NCBI GenBank assembly: GCA_032209605.1
Contig: JASFXZ010000027.1
Coordinates: 10,063,372 to 10,127,371 of the forward strand
Reading direction: 5' to 3'
Origin: Mactromeris polynyma
Lineage: Eukaryota > Mollusca > Bivalvia > Venerida > Mactridae
DNA: 64,000 bases
Of this stretch, positions 29,501-36,624 are shown one piece after another. Both the position numbers and the translations under genes were made by a program. The stretch's first letter is position 1. Every line of letters begins with the position of its first letter. The notes beneath the pieces are model-generated. The model did no database searches, had not been told where the DNA came from, and saw only the letters and a program-made list of their open reading frames with translations.

Positions 29501-32500
29501 AAAATTCAACGTCCACACTATCTGATCACATAATATATTGAAAGATTGCAATCACACAGAGGAAACAAAATGAATCATTGTTAAATTATCGTACAATTAC
29601 TGTTAAATTTAAACAGAAATGCATGAATTGTGCACATATATAGACGACTTTATACAAAAGTAACCAGACCTATTTTTGACCGGACATATAATCTATTTAA
29701 TGTTCAAGCATTAAATACAATGTTTATAGCACTTTGTGTGATACGGACTATTCCAGAAAAATCTCCCTGGAGGGGTCAGAACATTTGAAAATAAGTGGAC
29801 CACCACCAACAGATTTTGTCCCCCCCCCCAATAAAACCAAGGTAATTTTAATTGGTTGCCATTCCTATCCCACCAAGGGAGATTTTCCTGGAACAGCCCC
29901 AGTAATATCATCATACACAGAGGGTAGTCTACAACAGTTTCCAAAAGGTAAAGATGTGATCACAGGTTCAAGTTATTTGCTAAAAGGAATGGAATCATGT
30001 CTTAAAGCTATCGTGATTCTCAGGAACCCGTAACTACGACTCCAACATCTGTTCAAAGGACCTTAAGCCAATTATCATAAAGATTACACAGGACTCCTAA
30101 TTTTGTTCAGAAACATTGCCAACAAATCTTTAAATCCAATTCAGAACCCAGTCTATGAAATCAAGACAGACACTACATATTTGAAAATACCAAAGTCAAG
30201 CCACCCAAAGACGCATCATCTTAAATACTCATAAATTACTGTTGTCCTAGATGTTGACGAGCTTACCGAAATTGCCTGACATTCGGTCATAGAAACTTAG
30301 TCATTGTCGAACCAAAGATGAATTTTGTATGACATTTACTATTTTGGAATGCACAGACCCTCGTTAACTTGTCCAGTGTTTGGTCAGGGACCTCGAATAA
30401 GCTACAGGACCTGTTTTAAATTTGTCTCACTCCAGTAATTTTCACAAGACCAGGATGACGTGTAACTAGTAATCATGTAACTAGTAATAAATACTCACTT
30501 ATTTTATTCAGATCTAAAAGTATTTTCTTGGACTGTAACATATCTTCTATCAATTGACAGGCTATAATAAAAGTCTTCTGGTGAGCTAGTAATGTAAACA
30601 TGTAACTTAAAACATCTTCCTGTTCCATAAGGTACGTCGTGACCTGTTCTCCGACAGTCTGCAATAGAAAACAATTATTGGACATTCTTCCTTATATCCT
30701 GCATGTCTGAAGTCTGCAACAAGCGGAAGTTCTTTCAGGAAAGCATGAAACTGTCATTGCTGACATTAAACTACAAACATGAGCAACTACATCACTACAG
30801 GTAAACTTCTAAACATATTTACGTCACACACCCACAGTACAAAATGATTGGTATTTCTTCTTATATGTGCACTAGATTTTATATATCTGAATTTTCTAAA
30901 TTCTATTTCTAAGTTTATTGGCATATTATACTTAAATAGCTCCAGCAATAAATGGTGATGCAAATTTCAACAGATCTGTCTTAAAATAATGACAAAAATA
31001 AAAGATGTTTTGAATACAGTACTGTACTTACAGTTGGAGTCATTTTTGTAAGTATTTCTAGCACCAAAGATTTTATTCTCAGATCAATATCAGATTCTGA
31101 AATTAGAAATAAATATACAGAATTGATAGTTTCTAAACATGCACTAAACAAGCTTCCCAAGTTTACTTCAATATTGCATGACATTTGGTAAAAACATTAT
31201 TATCAGACCGAACAAAATTGTGTCTGGAATTTACTGGTTTTGAATGCATGGTAGCTTGTTAACTGGCAGGACATTTGGTTAGGGATATAGTAAAGAGCCT
31301 CAGGACATGTTTGAAATATGTTCAACATGTCAGATGGCTCTGAAACATTTGTGAAGCCTGATAAAAGTTATAACACATGTAATAACATACCATTCAAACA
31401 CTGATGACATTTATGATTACATAAATTCAAAGCAGGAACATAGATAAATCTAAGTGCAGCAAATAATTGGAAATATGTAACTGTAAAATTGTAATATTAT
31501 TTTGACAAAATGCTGACAATTAAGAATAGCAACCCCAGCATATAACTGATAGACCAATGCAAAAAAATATGATCTCTTCTAAAACATAATAAAATATAAA
31601 TACTTTTTAGTTTTCTTTTCCCCCAAATATAATTATAATATTGACACAAACTTTCAGTATCAACAAATGTTACATGTGGAACATCAGTATACAGTCACAC
31701 AGCTGTATGTGCAGTGCATTATTTTTGTTCTTCAAATATGTGCCTAGTTAATGACTATGCATATTAATGAAGTAGACATGATTAGACAGGAACAACATTG
31801 ATGCTTGTTCTGACCTAAATTTGCCATTTTAAAATATTTTCATTTTATAAGTATATTCAGGGGTTCTACTTGATCCTTAAATTTACCCTTTGACCCTGGT
31901 ATTTACAAAATGGTAAATTCCAGTCAAATATTATCAAAATGACCCTTGAGCTTCAGCAACTAGTGGAACCCCAGATATTTCCAAATGAAAACAGGGCTCC
32001 AATACTGTTCTTGAGATCTGCTAGAAGGCAGTAACAATGCATATGTATTAATAAGAATTAATATTAACATGCATTACTATCAAAATGAAAATCAATGAAA
32101 TAGTACCTTTTCTATATTTTGTGAAAGGAGGAAACATTGACGGAAACATGAGTATTCTCACAAGAACCTGAAAATAAACAGGAACTAAAAGAATAAATAA
32201 ATACATACAGCATTTTCATGTCAAACTTTATTAAACCGGTATTTTACAACATAAAACAATCAAACTTCAAAGAAGCAATACCAATAAGTTTCCCCACCAC
32301 TTAGTCATAATATATCAAAGGGATAGATGGATCAAGAACATATAAGACCAGATAAAATAATGCCAAGTTACAGAACCACTTAGAGAACTACTCATTAAAT
32401 TAGTTACAAATCCCAATCCTTCCCTCTCAATTACCAAAATTAATTTAATCCATTCAGGGGCGTTTTTGACCCATTTTTTACCTTTGACCTCGAAGAGTGA

Positions 32501-35500
32501 CCTTGAGCTACGGACACGAGTCTTGTGCGTGACACACCATCTCTAATGGTGAATATTTGTGCCAAGTAATTTGAGAATCTCCCAATAAGAGACAGAGCAT
32601 TATTTCGGACAAGATGTTTTAGATCCATTTCTTGATGTTTGACCTTTAAGTGTGACATTGACCTTTGCGCTACAGACATGGGTCTTGTGAACAACATGAC
32701 ATGTCATCATGGTGAGCATTTGTGCTAAGTAATTTGAAAATCTCCCAAAAAATGACAGAGTATGGGTTTGGACAAAAACTGTTGAATTTATGAAAGGAAT
32801 AAGAAACGTGCACGCAATTTTCCCCTAAAACTTGACCAAGTTTTTCGACCGAGATGACACAACTTCATATTTGTCTAAGATATCGTAAAGACAAATATTC
32901 CGACCAGGTTTCATGAAGACTGGATAAGAACTGTTGGAGTTATGACATGGAAAAAAACATAACGCAAAAGTTAACGCCAACTCGGTTTTCTTCAATCTAT
33001 AAGCCAATTTTTCTCTCTGAAACATCCAGCTTATTAAAGTTAATCAACCATCAAAAAATAACCAATTAAAGTTAATGCAATCCAACAGAGTAACATTAAC
33101 TTTATATCTCAATTGCTATGGCATTTCAATGTACTTATTATCTTATCTCTATGTATCAATCAGTCAGATATGAACTGGGTAAATGAATACAGATTTAAGT
33201 GAAAACTCTGCTTGTTTGTGAGAGTTCTCAAAATGAGAGTTTTGTAAATGCAGTGCCCAGATACCAAAGTTTACCAATTAGGACCAGCCATTATTAAACT
33301 GAAAGCAATTTCCTTTGTTTATTGTAAAATACACCCTTTTCCCCCAGACGCAATGTTATTTACAGCAAGCAGCCAGCGCATTTGGCAATTTTATGGGGTT
33401 TCACTCTCAAAAATCTGTCTATGTCACACAAGTAGCCTTGACCACTATTTCAATGCATTTTCTTTTACACAATTCAGGCAACACATTGAATTCAGACCAG
33501 GAAATACCAATTAACAATTAAAAACTGATGAACAGCTATCGACAACATTTATCAAAAGAAAAATATATGAAGTTCGTGACAATATAGAAAATCTCTTAAA
33601 AATGTAGGAATATAGGAATTGGTTGACAGCCTGTAACTAAAATACTCTGAATGACTCAAAACAATTGTATTCTTTATAAACAGCCTAAATGTTCATATAT
33701 TTCAATAAATTAAATACATCTACATCTATCTATGGACATTTTAAGATCATGAAAATATACTTCAAGTCATTCTAACTGAATCATGAATCCTAATTATTAA
33801 TATACACGCAACTTATGTAAAACAGTTATCAATCATTTCTGTTCAATGTAAAGAAACATACATGTGACGATAAGGAGCTTTTAACACCTTTATAGAACTT
33901 CTACTTGGGGATGCTAATAAATTATTACAACTGACAGTTCACCCATTTACAGAATTACAAGACAGCAAATTGTTTTAGAATATATGAGATTTTTCCAAAC
34001 ATCACTGACAATAATTTCATACCGAGCAAGTGAAATAAAAAATGGAACCAACAAAAACGACCGAAGCAAGTTTTAAAGAGTGCTTGTTCGGTATAACCCA
34101 GTAAATTCTAAGCAGGTAGATATATAATTAAGTTTTTATCTATTACTTTATAAGGCTATTAAAATTTCGACAATTTATTTGCAACCCCCACTTAAGGCTT
34201 CTTAAAACATACCATTAGTAGGAGTCATTTTCAGTATTAGGTAGGGTTATGACAAACAAACATTTTTTTAATGTTGGCTAGTCTGGACTTAGTACAACTA
34301 TCAGAAAAGATACATCACTTTACTTACATCAACACCACCACTCTTGAATAAGCTAACAGCATATTTATTCTGTTCATCATCTGCCCCAGACTCATCTTGA
34401 CCTCGTCGTGACTCGAAGTTCATCAAACGCCCTAGTATAGACTGAAACAGAAAGCAAAACTACCATGAAAACACAGAAAATTATACCTTAAAGTTTTCCA
34501 TTTTCATACTGTCCCAGGAAATACATCATAATTATTTAGCTGTAAGTACTTATATATCAAGTTGGTCACATAGGTTGAACATTTGCCAGTATGTTCTTAA
34601 AAATAAAATAGCTAATTATATAAATTTGAAAAATGTCCAAGCTTATCAAATTAATCATTTATGTAAATTAGCCATAGCCTCGAATGGGACCAAGTTCAAA
34701 TCCGTCAAAAGCATTTTTTTTACCCTTTTGAACATTATGCAACCGCAAATTACAATTGAGATGACTGAAGATAAATCAAACAAAGGTCACGGTGAACCAA
34801 GTATTAAGACAAATAAATATCAAGGAATTCTATAATATACCTTCAAATCTTGAAAGAACTGTTCCTTATCACAGTTTGGGTTAAGACTATACTGGTCCAG
34901 TTTTGTAACCGTAACTGGAACATCATTATCGCAGACTCCTTCAAGAATATGTTCTGGTAACTAAAAATACAAAATTATTTCATAAAATTTAACATTTCAA
35001 TTGTATTGTGCATCTGAGGATCGGAGATGTATGTGGGTCTATGACAGCATCTTTGTGTAAGGCCTGCAAAATCAAATGTTCTACAGAAAAAAAAGACAAG
35101 ACAATCACATCCATCACCACCACATATCCAATCTGGAAATTTTAATGCTTCATCATTAACACAGATATAATTTGGATTCAAAACTGGCTGATATTGGTGA
35201 AACAATAATGAGAAATAATTTACCCACAATCCTAAGCGTGCCCTCGATAAGTATTGTGAATTTCCACCAAAATATCGATCTTCAATCAATTCTGTATGTT
35301 CCAGACTTAATTGATTATCACTTAAAATGTCTTTGTAATAACCTAATGATCTAAATACAGTGATTTAAAAATGCATTAATTAAGACGTCAGAAATCTATA
35401 ATAAGGCTATTACGGCTTATCAAAATGTCAACTTCTCCTTATTCAGAAACATGATGGCTTTATCGCCGCTCCCATGACAAGAGTCAAATAAATTTAAAGT

Positions 35501-35950
35501 GACTAGACATACATTGTAGGATATTTCCTATCCACAGCTTATATCTCCATGCTACTTCCTAAAAGATATCCAAAACAGTCACAGTTAAAAGTTTACGAGG
35601 GCGTGTATATTCGTAAGGTTTTAACATAAACATTCAGCTAATTTTAGCATCATTTTGGTTGACTAATTAGTGAAGTTTTAACTATTGACAATCTACAGTA
35701 TCACTTGGGAAATATCAATCATCGACAAGCAAAAGTTGAACAGTCTAAAACAGTGTACGGTTATGCTTCTATGGCACCAATCCCAGAAAATTTTAATGGG
35801 ACTGAACTCTTTGAACCAACCACACACCCCACCCACTTCATAGAGAGAAAGAAACAGAGGAAGAATTAATTTTGATCTAACGCAGGATCGCGAAAAAAAT
35901 GAGCACGTACCTGACTCAACCGTTTGTATGAATTTCCTGAATACTGCCAT
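8444..35950 (-). CDS. TRPC4AP: TRPC4AP (TRUSS) orthologue, complete 22-exon gene
   Basis: Seen: 22 coding exons, all with GT donors and AG acceptors and compatible phases, sum to 2271 nt, giving 756 residues plus a TAG stop. The start ATG has an in-frame TGA two codons upstream and A at -3. Landmarks that match vertebrate TRPC4AP are LANFCRILAVAISDLD (about residue 214), LLLSIPELLPRLVNLA (about 261), LKIQFLRLVHSF (about 414), RFWLARAVESYLRG (about 493), SFDLLGELVKFNIEAFK (about 543), QENVSCLNTTLVFLM (about 644) and LLFWQDHYLHKDKD (about 696). Known of the family: an all-helical armadillo-like cytoplasmic scaffold that binds TNF receptor 1 and TRPC4 in vertebrates and acts as a DDB1-CUL4 substrate receptor, including for C-terminal degrons. 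The Gly/Ala-rich N-terminal extension of the human protein is absent. Inference: a functional single gene, since no exon has a frameshift or stop. The 5' exon junction is the least certain part. Confidence 0.94.
9045..9260 (-). CDS. TRPC4AP: TRPC4AP exon 21
   Basis: 72 whole codons, ENVSCLNTTLVFLMFANRKS to FRDLLLFWQDHYLHKDKD and CSALEK. It is the strongest family match in the window and the longest exon of the gene. Confidence 0.97.
9310..9466. repeat. Dispersed repeat family A, copy 2 (intron 20)
   Basis: Has GGTTCCTTCCACTAGGTGCT, then TCAAGTCATTTTGATAACTT, and ends near AGGTAAAATGAACCCC. It is parallel in structure to the copy at 2520-2715. Confidence 0.55.
10231..10340 (-). CDS. TRPC4AP: TRPC4AP exon 20
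   Basis: Encodes (D)YVRNDSKLLQYIGNF, then RQLDYLYKLITIIDVQNLTQ. It matches LFRLINIIHVQTLTQ. The preceding 3.3-kb intron is the longest in the gene. Confidence 0.93.
10796..11117. mobile_element. MITE-like element in intron 19
   Basis: Perfect 13-bp inverted ends, CAGGCCTTTTTCT at 10796 and AGAAAAAGGCCTG ending at 11117, enclose 322 bp without a transposase ORF. A 68-codon reading frame on the minus strand inside it is taken as chance. Confidence 0.6.
12087..12150 (-). repeat. Possible SINE head remnant (intron 19)
   Basis: The minus strand reads GAGCAATTAACTGGCTGTGC, then a B-box-like AGGTTTGAATCCTG. The tRNA-like layout is partial, with no clear A box and no body shared with the 54.6-kb SINE. 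Confidence 0.3.
13084..13257. mobile_element. Foldback MITE with TA duplications (intron 19)
   Basis: CAGGCATGAGAA at the left and TTCTCATGCCTG at the right are perfect inverted repeats. Both are flanked by TA within a TATA context, so the complementarity extends to 16 to 18 bp. The total length is 174 bp. A TA target and CAGG ends suggest a Tc1/mariner or pogo-type non-autonomous element. Confidence 0.75.
13449..13544. repeat. Three-copy 32-bp tandem repeat (intron 19)
   Basis: GGGTATTATTTGCTTTATTT followed by GCAGAGTCAACT occurs at 13449, 13481 and 13513 with essentially no divergence, which points to recent expansion. Confidence 0.9.
13652..13763 (-). CDS. TRPC4AP: TRPC4AP exon 19
   Basis: Encodes FDKFINTVNKNLVDSNMFIR then SLILSLEHFRAEDESLK plus one base. 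It aligns with FLKQINSSLVDSNMLVR. Confidence 0.94.
14187..14327 (-). CDS. TRPC4AP: TRPC4AP exon 18
   Basis: 47 whole codons, HVASNIVEHEIRHKEILQ, then SFDLLGELVKFNIEAFK, to TTKEK. It matches YFDLLGELMKFNVDAFK. The acceptor is TTTCAG. Confidence 0.95.
14984..15074 (-). CDS. TRPC4AP: TRPC4AP exon 17
   Basis: Encodes (R)FWLARAVESYLRGNTSY then CDQVFLMRRGLLQ, nearly identical to the vertebrate RFWQARAVESFLRG segment. Confidence 0.95.
15951..16034 (-). CDS. TRPC4AP: TRPC4AP exon 16
   Basis: Encodes (R)QLMCRGNKGLLTKIVEVM then KKEPTTSTF. It matches vertebrate DGKRGLLTRLLQVMKKEP. Confidence 0.94.
16580..16625 (-). CDS. TRPC4AP: TRPC4AP exon 15
   Basis: Short 46-bp exon encoding (A)KAGSLQLPNLDNVN plus two bases. 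It is poorly conserved in sequence, and its placement rests on phase and splice sites between two certain exons. Confidence 0.82.
16626..18527. other. TRPC4AP intron 14
   Basis: A 1.9-kb intron. Around 17800-18200 it has a TATAAAAG word, ATTGGCT/GATTGGCT words and a G+C-richer patch near 18000. No coding exon or recognised RNA is seen. Whether this is an internal promoter cannot be judged from sequence. Confidence 0.4.
18528..18583 (-). CDS. TRPC4AP: TRPC4AP exon 14
   Basis: Encodes (D)YKHLLLSKIELNEVKRIN plus one base, matching NKYLLLNNQELNEL. Donor GTAAGT, acceptor TTTCAG. Confidence 0.93.
19196..19330. repeat. Dispersed repeat family A, copy 3 (intron 13)
   Basis: Contains GGGGGTTAAATTTGACCCTG and ATGGTAAAATCAAGT-like words shared with the 31.9-kb copy. 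It is the most diverged of the four. Confidence 0.4.
19491..19757. repeat. Bivalve GACCTTGACC-type dispersed repeat (intron 13)
   Basis: Has GGGTCATAACTCAGTG, TGACCTTGACCTTTGAGC, GTTCTTGAGTTATTGATC, a run of GACCGACCGACGGACATAC type and a terminal GGAGGGCATAAC. This architecture is very common in bivalve genomes. A 68-codon frame inside it is not a gene. Confidence 0.75.
19821..19879 (-). CDS. TRPC4AP: TRPC4AP exon 13
   Basis: Encodes EVALKIQFLRLVHSFCDHS plus two bases, a near-exact match to the family's LKIQFLRLLQSFSDHHE. Confidence 0.95.
20550..20610 (-). CDS. TRPC4AP: TRPC4AP exon 12
   Basis: Encodes (V)GRYTNRHRMRG then HNSACECSP. This is the Cys-containing segment equivalent to HNQNCDCSP in vertebrates. 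Confidence 0.93.
20938..21140. repeat. Second GACCTTGACC-type repeat, truncated (intron 11)
   Basis: GGGCCATAACTCTAAATT, ACTTGACCTTTATCATC, ATGAGTTATTGATCTGAAAC and a terminal CACTTTATGCCCC follow the same order as the copy at 19491-19757, with more decay. Confidence 0.6.
21601..22150. repeat. 20-bp minisatellite, about 27 units (intron 11)
   Basis: The consensus plus-strand unit AGCATAGTACAACTACACTG is repeated with an exact 20-bp period. The main variant is CTT for CAT at position 3-5 and the second is CATACTAAAA. The three units at 21601-21660 are degenerate, and those from 21661 on are highly homogeneous. The array stops about 11 bp from the exon 11 donor. No spacers separate the units, so it is not CRISPR-like. 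Confidence 0.97.
22162..22241 (-). CDS. TRPC4AP: TRPC4AP exon 11
   Basis: Encodes VQRKLAELKLAPGLSDLFDQ then FIWKCQ plus two bases. It aligns with AEFKLIPGLNNLFDKLIW. The donor GTAAGT is followed within about a dozen bases by a 20-bp minisatellite. Confidence 0.95.
22540..22673 (-). CDS. TRPC4AP: TRPC4AP exon 10
   Basis: Encodes (G)ITAPTNAESP to LVQRVEVVYVLGLFLLGKH and RKK. It matches the vertebrate KLEVLYVLCVLLMGRQR block. Confidence 0.94.
24055..24490. repeat. Degenerate repeat with TTCAAGGACTTTTCAAG words (intron 9)
   Basis: AATTCAAGGACTTTTCAAG occurs near 24057 and 24465, with related words between them near 24400 and 24440. This looks like a decayed interspersed repeat. It has no clear termini. 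Confidence 0.4.
24605..24727 (-). CDS. TRPC4AP: TRPC4AP exon 9
   Basis: Encodes (Y)TPRFPGMVSELDCWMEWI, then an acidic stretch ending DEMDDFIG. It corresponds to the vertebrate LQELEEWYTWLDNAL region. The donor is GTTGGT, the weakest of the gene. Confidence 0.88.
25331..25849. mobile_element. Pogo-like element nested inside the mariner relic
   Basis: The left end CAGTAAAACTTCGAACAG and the right end, whose complement reads CAGTATAACTTCGAAACC, are inverted repeats. TA lies on each side (25329-25330 and 25850-25851). The total length is 519 bp with no transposase ORF. CAGT ends with a TA target fit a pogo/Tigger-type non-autonomous element. It inserted into the mariner 5' non-coding end, so it is younger than the mariner. 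Confidence 0.75.
26090..26930 (+). pseudogene. Mariner transposase pseudogene
   Basis: Frame 1 (to about 26225) reads IQFCVQSGMTPINTFCQMKS. After a frameshift near 26225, frame 2 reads YKWHGRFSD, then the helix-turn-helix region VREVAEMASIRKSTAQRIL, then LSRIITTDKTWVHYFEPEG and a stop at about 26600. The expected first catalytic Asp is preserved in TTDKTW. The reading then jumps to DQIENIVLHQDNAPRHTA and HPPYSPDLTPLDFAYFQKLK, with the D(34)D-type region present but about 50 to 70 residues missing and stop codons around. The end reads YEKWVRRHHKCIAHH. This is a mariner-family transposase disabled by a frameshift, a deletion and nonsense changes. Confidence 0.9.
27155..27271. repeat. Tandem duplication of mariner 3' end plus flank
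   Basis: The 3' terminal region, CTACGATTTAGTGGGCCAGC plus CCTCG, and about 15 bp of flank (CATATACTGTTCAA) recur 101 bp downstream, so two mariner right ends lie in tandem. The second ends at 27255, 29 bp before the exon 8 donor. The copies differ internally (TTCATCAAAAATAAG versus TTCATTAGTTTTTTAGAAATT). Confidence 0.85.
27287..27412 (-). CDS. TRPC4AP: TRPC4AP exon 8
   Basis: Encodes (L)FAQNKQKRSK through LLLSIPELLPRLVNLAVSKA. The donor GTGAGT lies only 29 bp from the outer end of a duplicated mariner terminal repeat. Confidence 0.95.
27821..29257. mobile_element. 1.4-kb pogo/Tigger-like element in intron 7
   Basis: The left end CACTGCAACTCCATTATAAC and the right end, complement CGCTGCAACTCCATAAC, are imperfect inverted repeats. 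TA lies at 27819-27820 and 29258-29259. Inside the right end a further ATTATAATG/GTTATAAC motif repeats. Minus-strand frames of 124 codons (28379-28753) and 66 codons (28817-29017) show no recognisable DDE or CENP-B-type motif. It is probably a non-autonomous or heavily decayed element. Confidence 0.65.
29366..29521 (-). CDS. TRPC4AP: TRPC4AP exon 7
   Basis: Encodes (N)SVDVEFLNGKIDISDN through LANFCRILAVAISDLD to DNKSS plus one base. This is the most recognisable N-terminal family block. Donor GTGAGT. Confidence 0.95.
29744..29900. mobile_element. Foldback MITE in intron 6
   Basis: CGGACTATTCCAGAAAAATC, then TCCCTGG at the left, pairs with CCAAGGGAGATTTTCCTGGA, then ACAGCCCC at the right, about 28 bp with few mismatches. 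The centre contains a run of about 11 C. A 99-codon frame through it is a shadow. Confidence 0.7.
30499..30658 (-). CDS. TRPC4AP: TRPC4AP exon 6
   Basis: 53 codons plus one base, from TVGEQVTTYL to ILLDLNKI. It contains FTLLAHQKTFIIACQLIEDM, matching the vertebrate segment with FLQTATLIEDIL. Donor GTGAGT. Confidence 0.92.
31032..31096 (-). CDS. TRPC4AP: TRPC4AP exon 5
   Basis: Encodes ESDIDLRIKSLVLEIL then TKMTPT. This is the helix that corresponds to the family's SDEMSKDCLSILYN segment. Donor GTAAGT. Confidence 0.85.
31859..31973. repeat. Dispersed repeat family A, copy 4, with inverted ends (intron 4)
   Basis: Begins AGGGGTTCTACTTGATCC and ends AACTAGTGGAACCCCAG, which are inverted. It contains TGACCCTTGAGCTTCAGC, matching the reverse of the block in copies 1 and 2. 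It is the most compact copy and defines the family ends. Confidence 0.6.
32107..32167 (-). CDS. TRPC4AP: TRPC4AP exon 4
   Basis: Encodes VLVRILMFPSMFPPFTKYRK plus one base. It continues the conserved GGVDxLVxILM block begun in exon 3. Confidence 0.88.
32455..32985. repeat. GACCTTGACC-type repeat with two tandem modules (intron 3)
   Basis: The module TTTGACCTCGAAGAGTGACC ... AAGTAATTTGAGAATCTCCC ... GACAGAG is followed about 165 bp later by a diverged copy, TTTGACCTTTAAGTGTGACA ... AAGTAATTTGAAAATCTCCC ... GACAGAG. A tail with ACAAATATTCCGACCAGGTT and GTTGGAGTTATGACATGG follows, as in other bivalve repeats of this type. Frames inside are not genes. Confidence 0.65.
34019..34094. repeat. Short foldback repeat (intron 3)
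   Basis: ATACCGAGCAAG at 34019 pairs with CTTGTTCGGTAT ending at 34094, with 11 of 12 matches. It could be a very short MITE derivative or a chance palindrome. Confidence 0.45.
34328..34441 (-). CDS. TRPC4AP: TRPC4AP exon 3
   Basis: 38 whole codons, SILGRLMNFE to LFKSGGVD. The end aligns with the family's IFDLFGGVD-type segment. Donor GTAAGT, acceptor TTTCAG. Confidence 0.9.
34841..34953 (-). CDS. TRPC4AP: TRPC4AP exon 2
   Basis: Encodes (E)HILEGVCDNDVP through FFQDLK. Two acceptors lie 7 bp apart. TTTTTAG (exon from 34960) does not fit the phase of exon 1 and would run into a TGA. TTACCAG (exon from 34953) restores the frame, so it is used here. A missed microexon is the alternative. Confidence 0.75.
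35911..35950 (-). CDS. TRPC4AP: TRPC4AP exon 1 (start codon)
   Basis: Encodes MAVFRKFIQTVES plus one base, ending in donor GTACGT. The context AACAATGG is favourable for initiation and an in-frame TGA lies two codons upstream. Confidence 0.8.
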
Positions 35951-36624
35951 TGTTCATGTGAAAGAAAAACCGATCTCCTACTTGGAGACGACCGAGGCTT
36001 TGGCCGAAACATCACTCCAGTTCCTCGGCGGTAATATTTTTTCTGCGCACTTCACTCACGCACTATTATACTTCCGCTTGTACCAAACAGAATAAAAAAA
36101 TCGAACATAATTTCAATTTGAAATTGTCGTTACGAAGAGTTTTAAAATCATTATATTTCAATGTATTTTATATTTATTTTGATAATTAAGCATTGCCCAC
36201 AATTTAAAATAATATTTTTCTTTCTTTGATGTAAGCGACATACATAGAATATTATGTTGCTACTGGAGAACTGACGCTCGACCTAATTAGGCGTACGAGG
36301 CATATCAAAAGAGAAAGTAAAACGTTGACAGTACTAATATCCCGGTGCAGGGATTTTTCATGAGATATTTTAAAATATTAAACAGTGTTTGTTAGTGTTT
36401 ATATCTAGTCTTGTTTTTATACCGAGTTTTCGATGATGAAAACGGATAGGAATAAAAAAATTATCTCGGAATATATTTATAGTAATCGGATTTTTTATTT
36501 ACTGTGAGAAAGACACTAGATTAGCACATTTGGATTACGTCAAGCGCAATAAATCAAGGTTTGATATTGGCATTATTTTCTGAAATGATCAATAGTGGAT
36601 ATTTAACGTTAGTTTTTATTGAAA
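35951..36624. promoter_or_regulatory. Divergent intergenic region between TRPC4AP and the RVSF gene
   Basis: 674 bp separate two ATGs that face away from each other, so both 5' UTRs and a probable bidirectional promoter lie here. G+C is higher next to TRPC4AP (CTCGGCGG near 36020, CACTTCACTCACGCAC near 36045) and AT-rich towards the other gene. No firm TATA box or named factor site is claimed. Confidence 0.55.
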
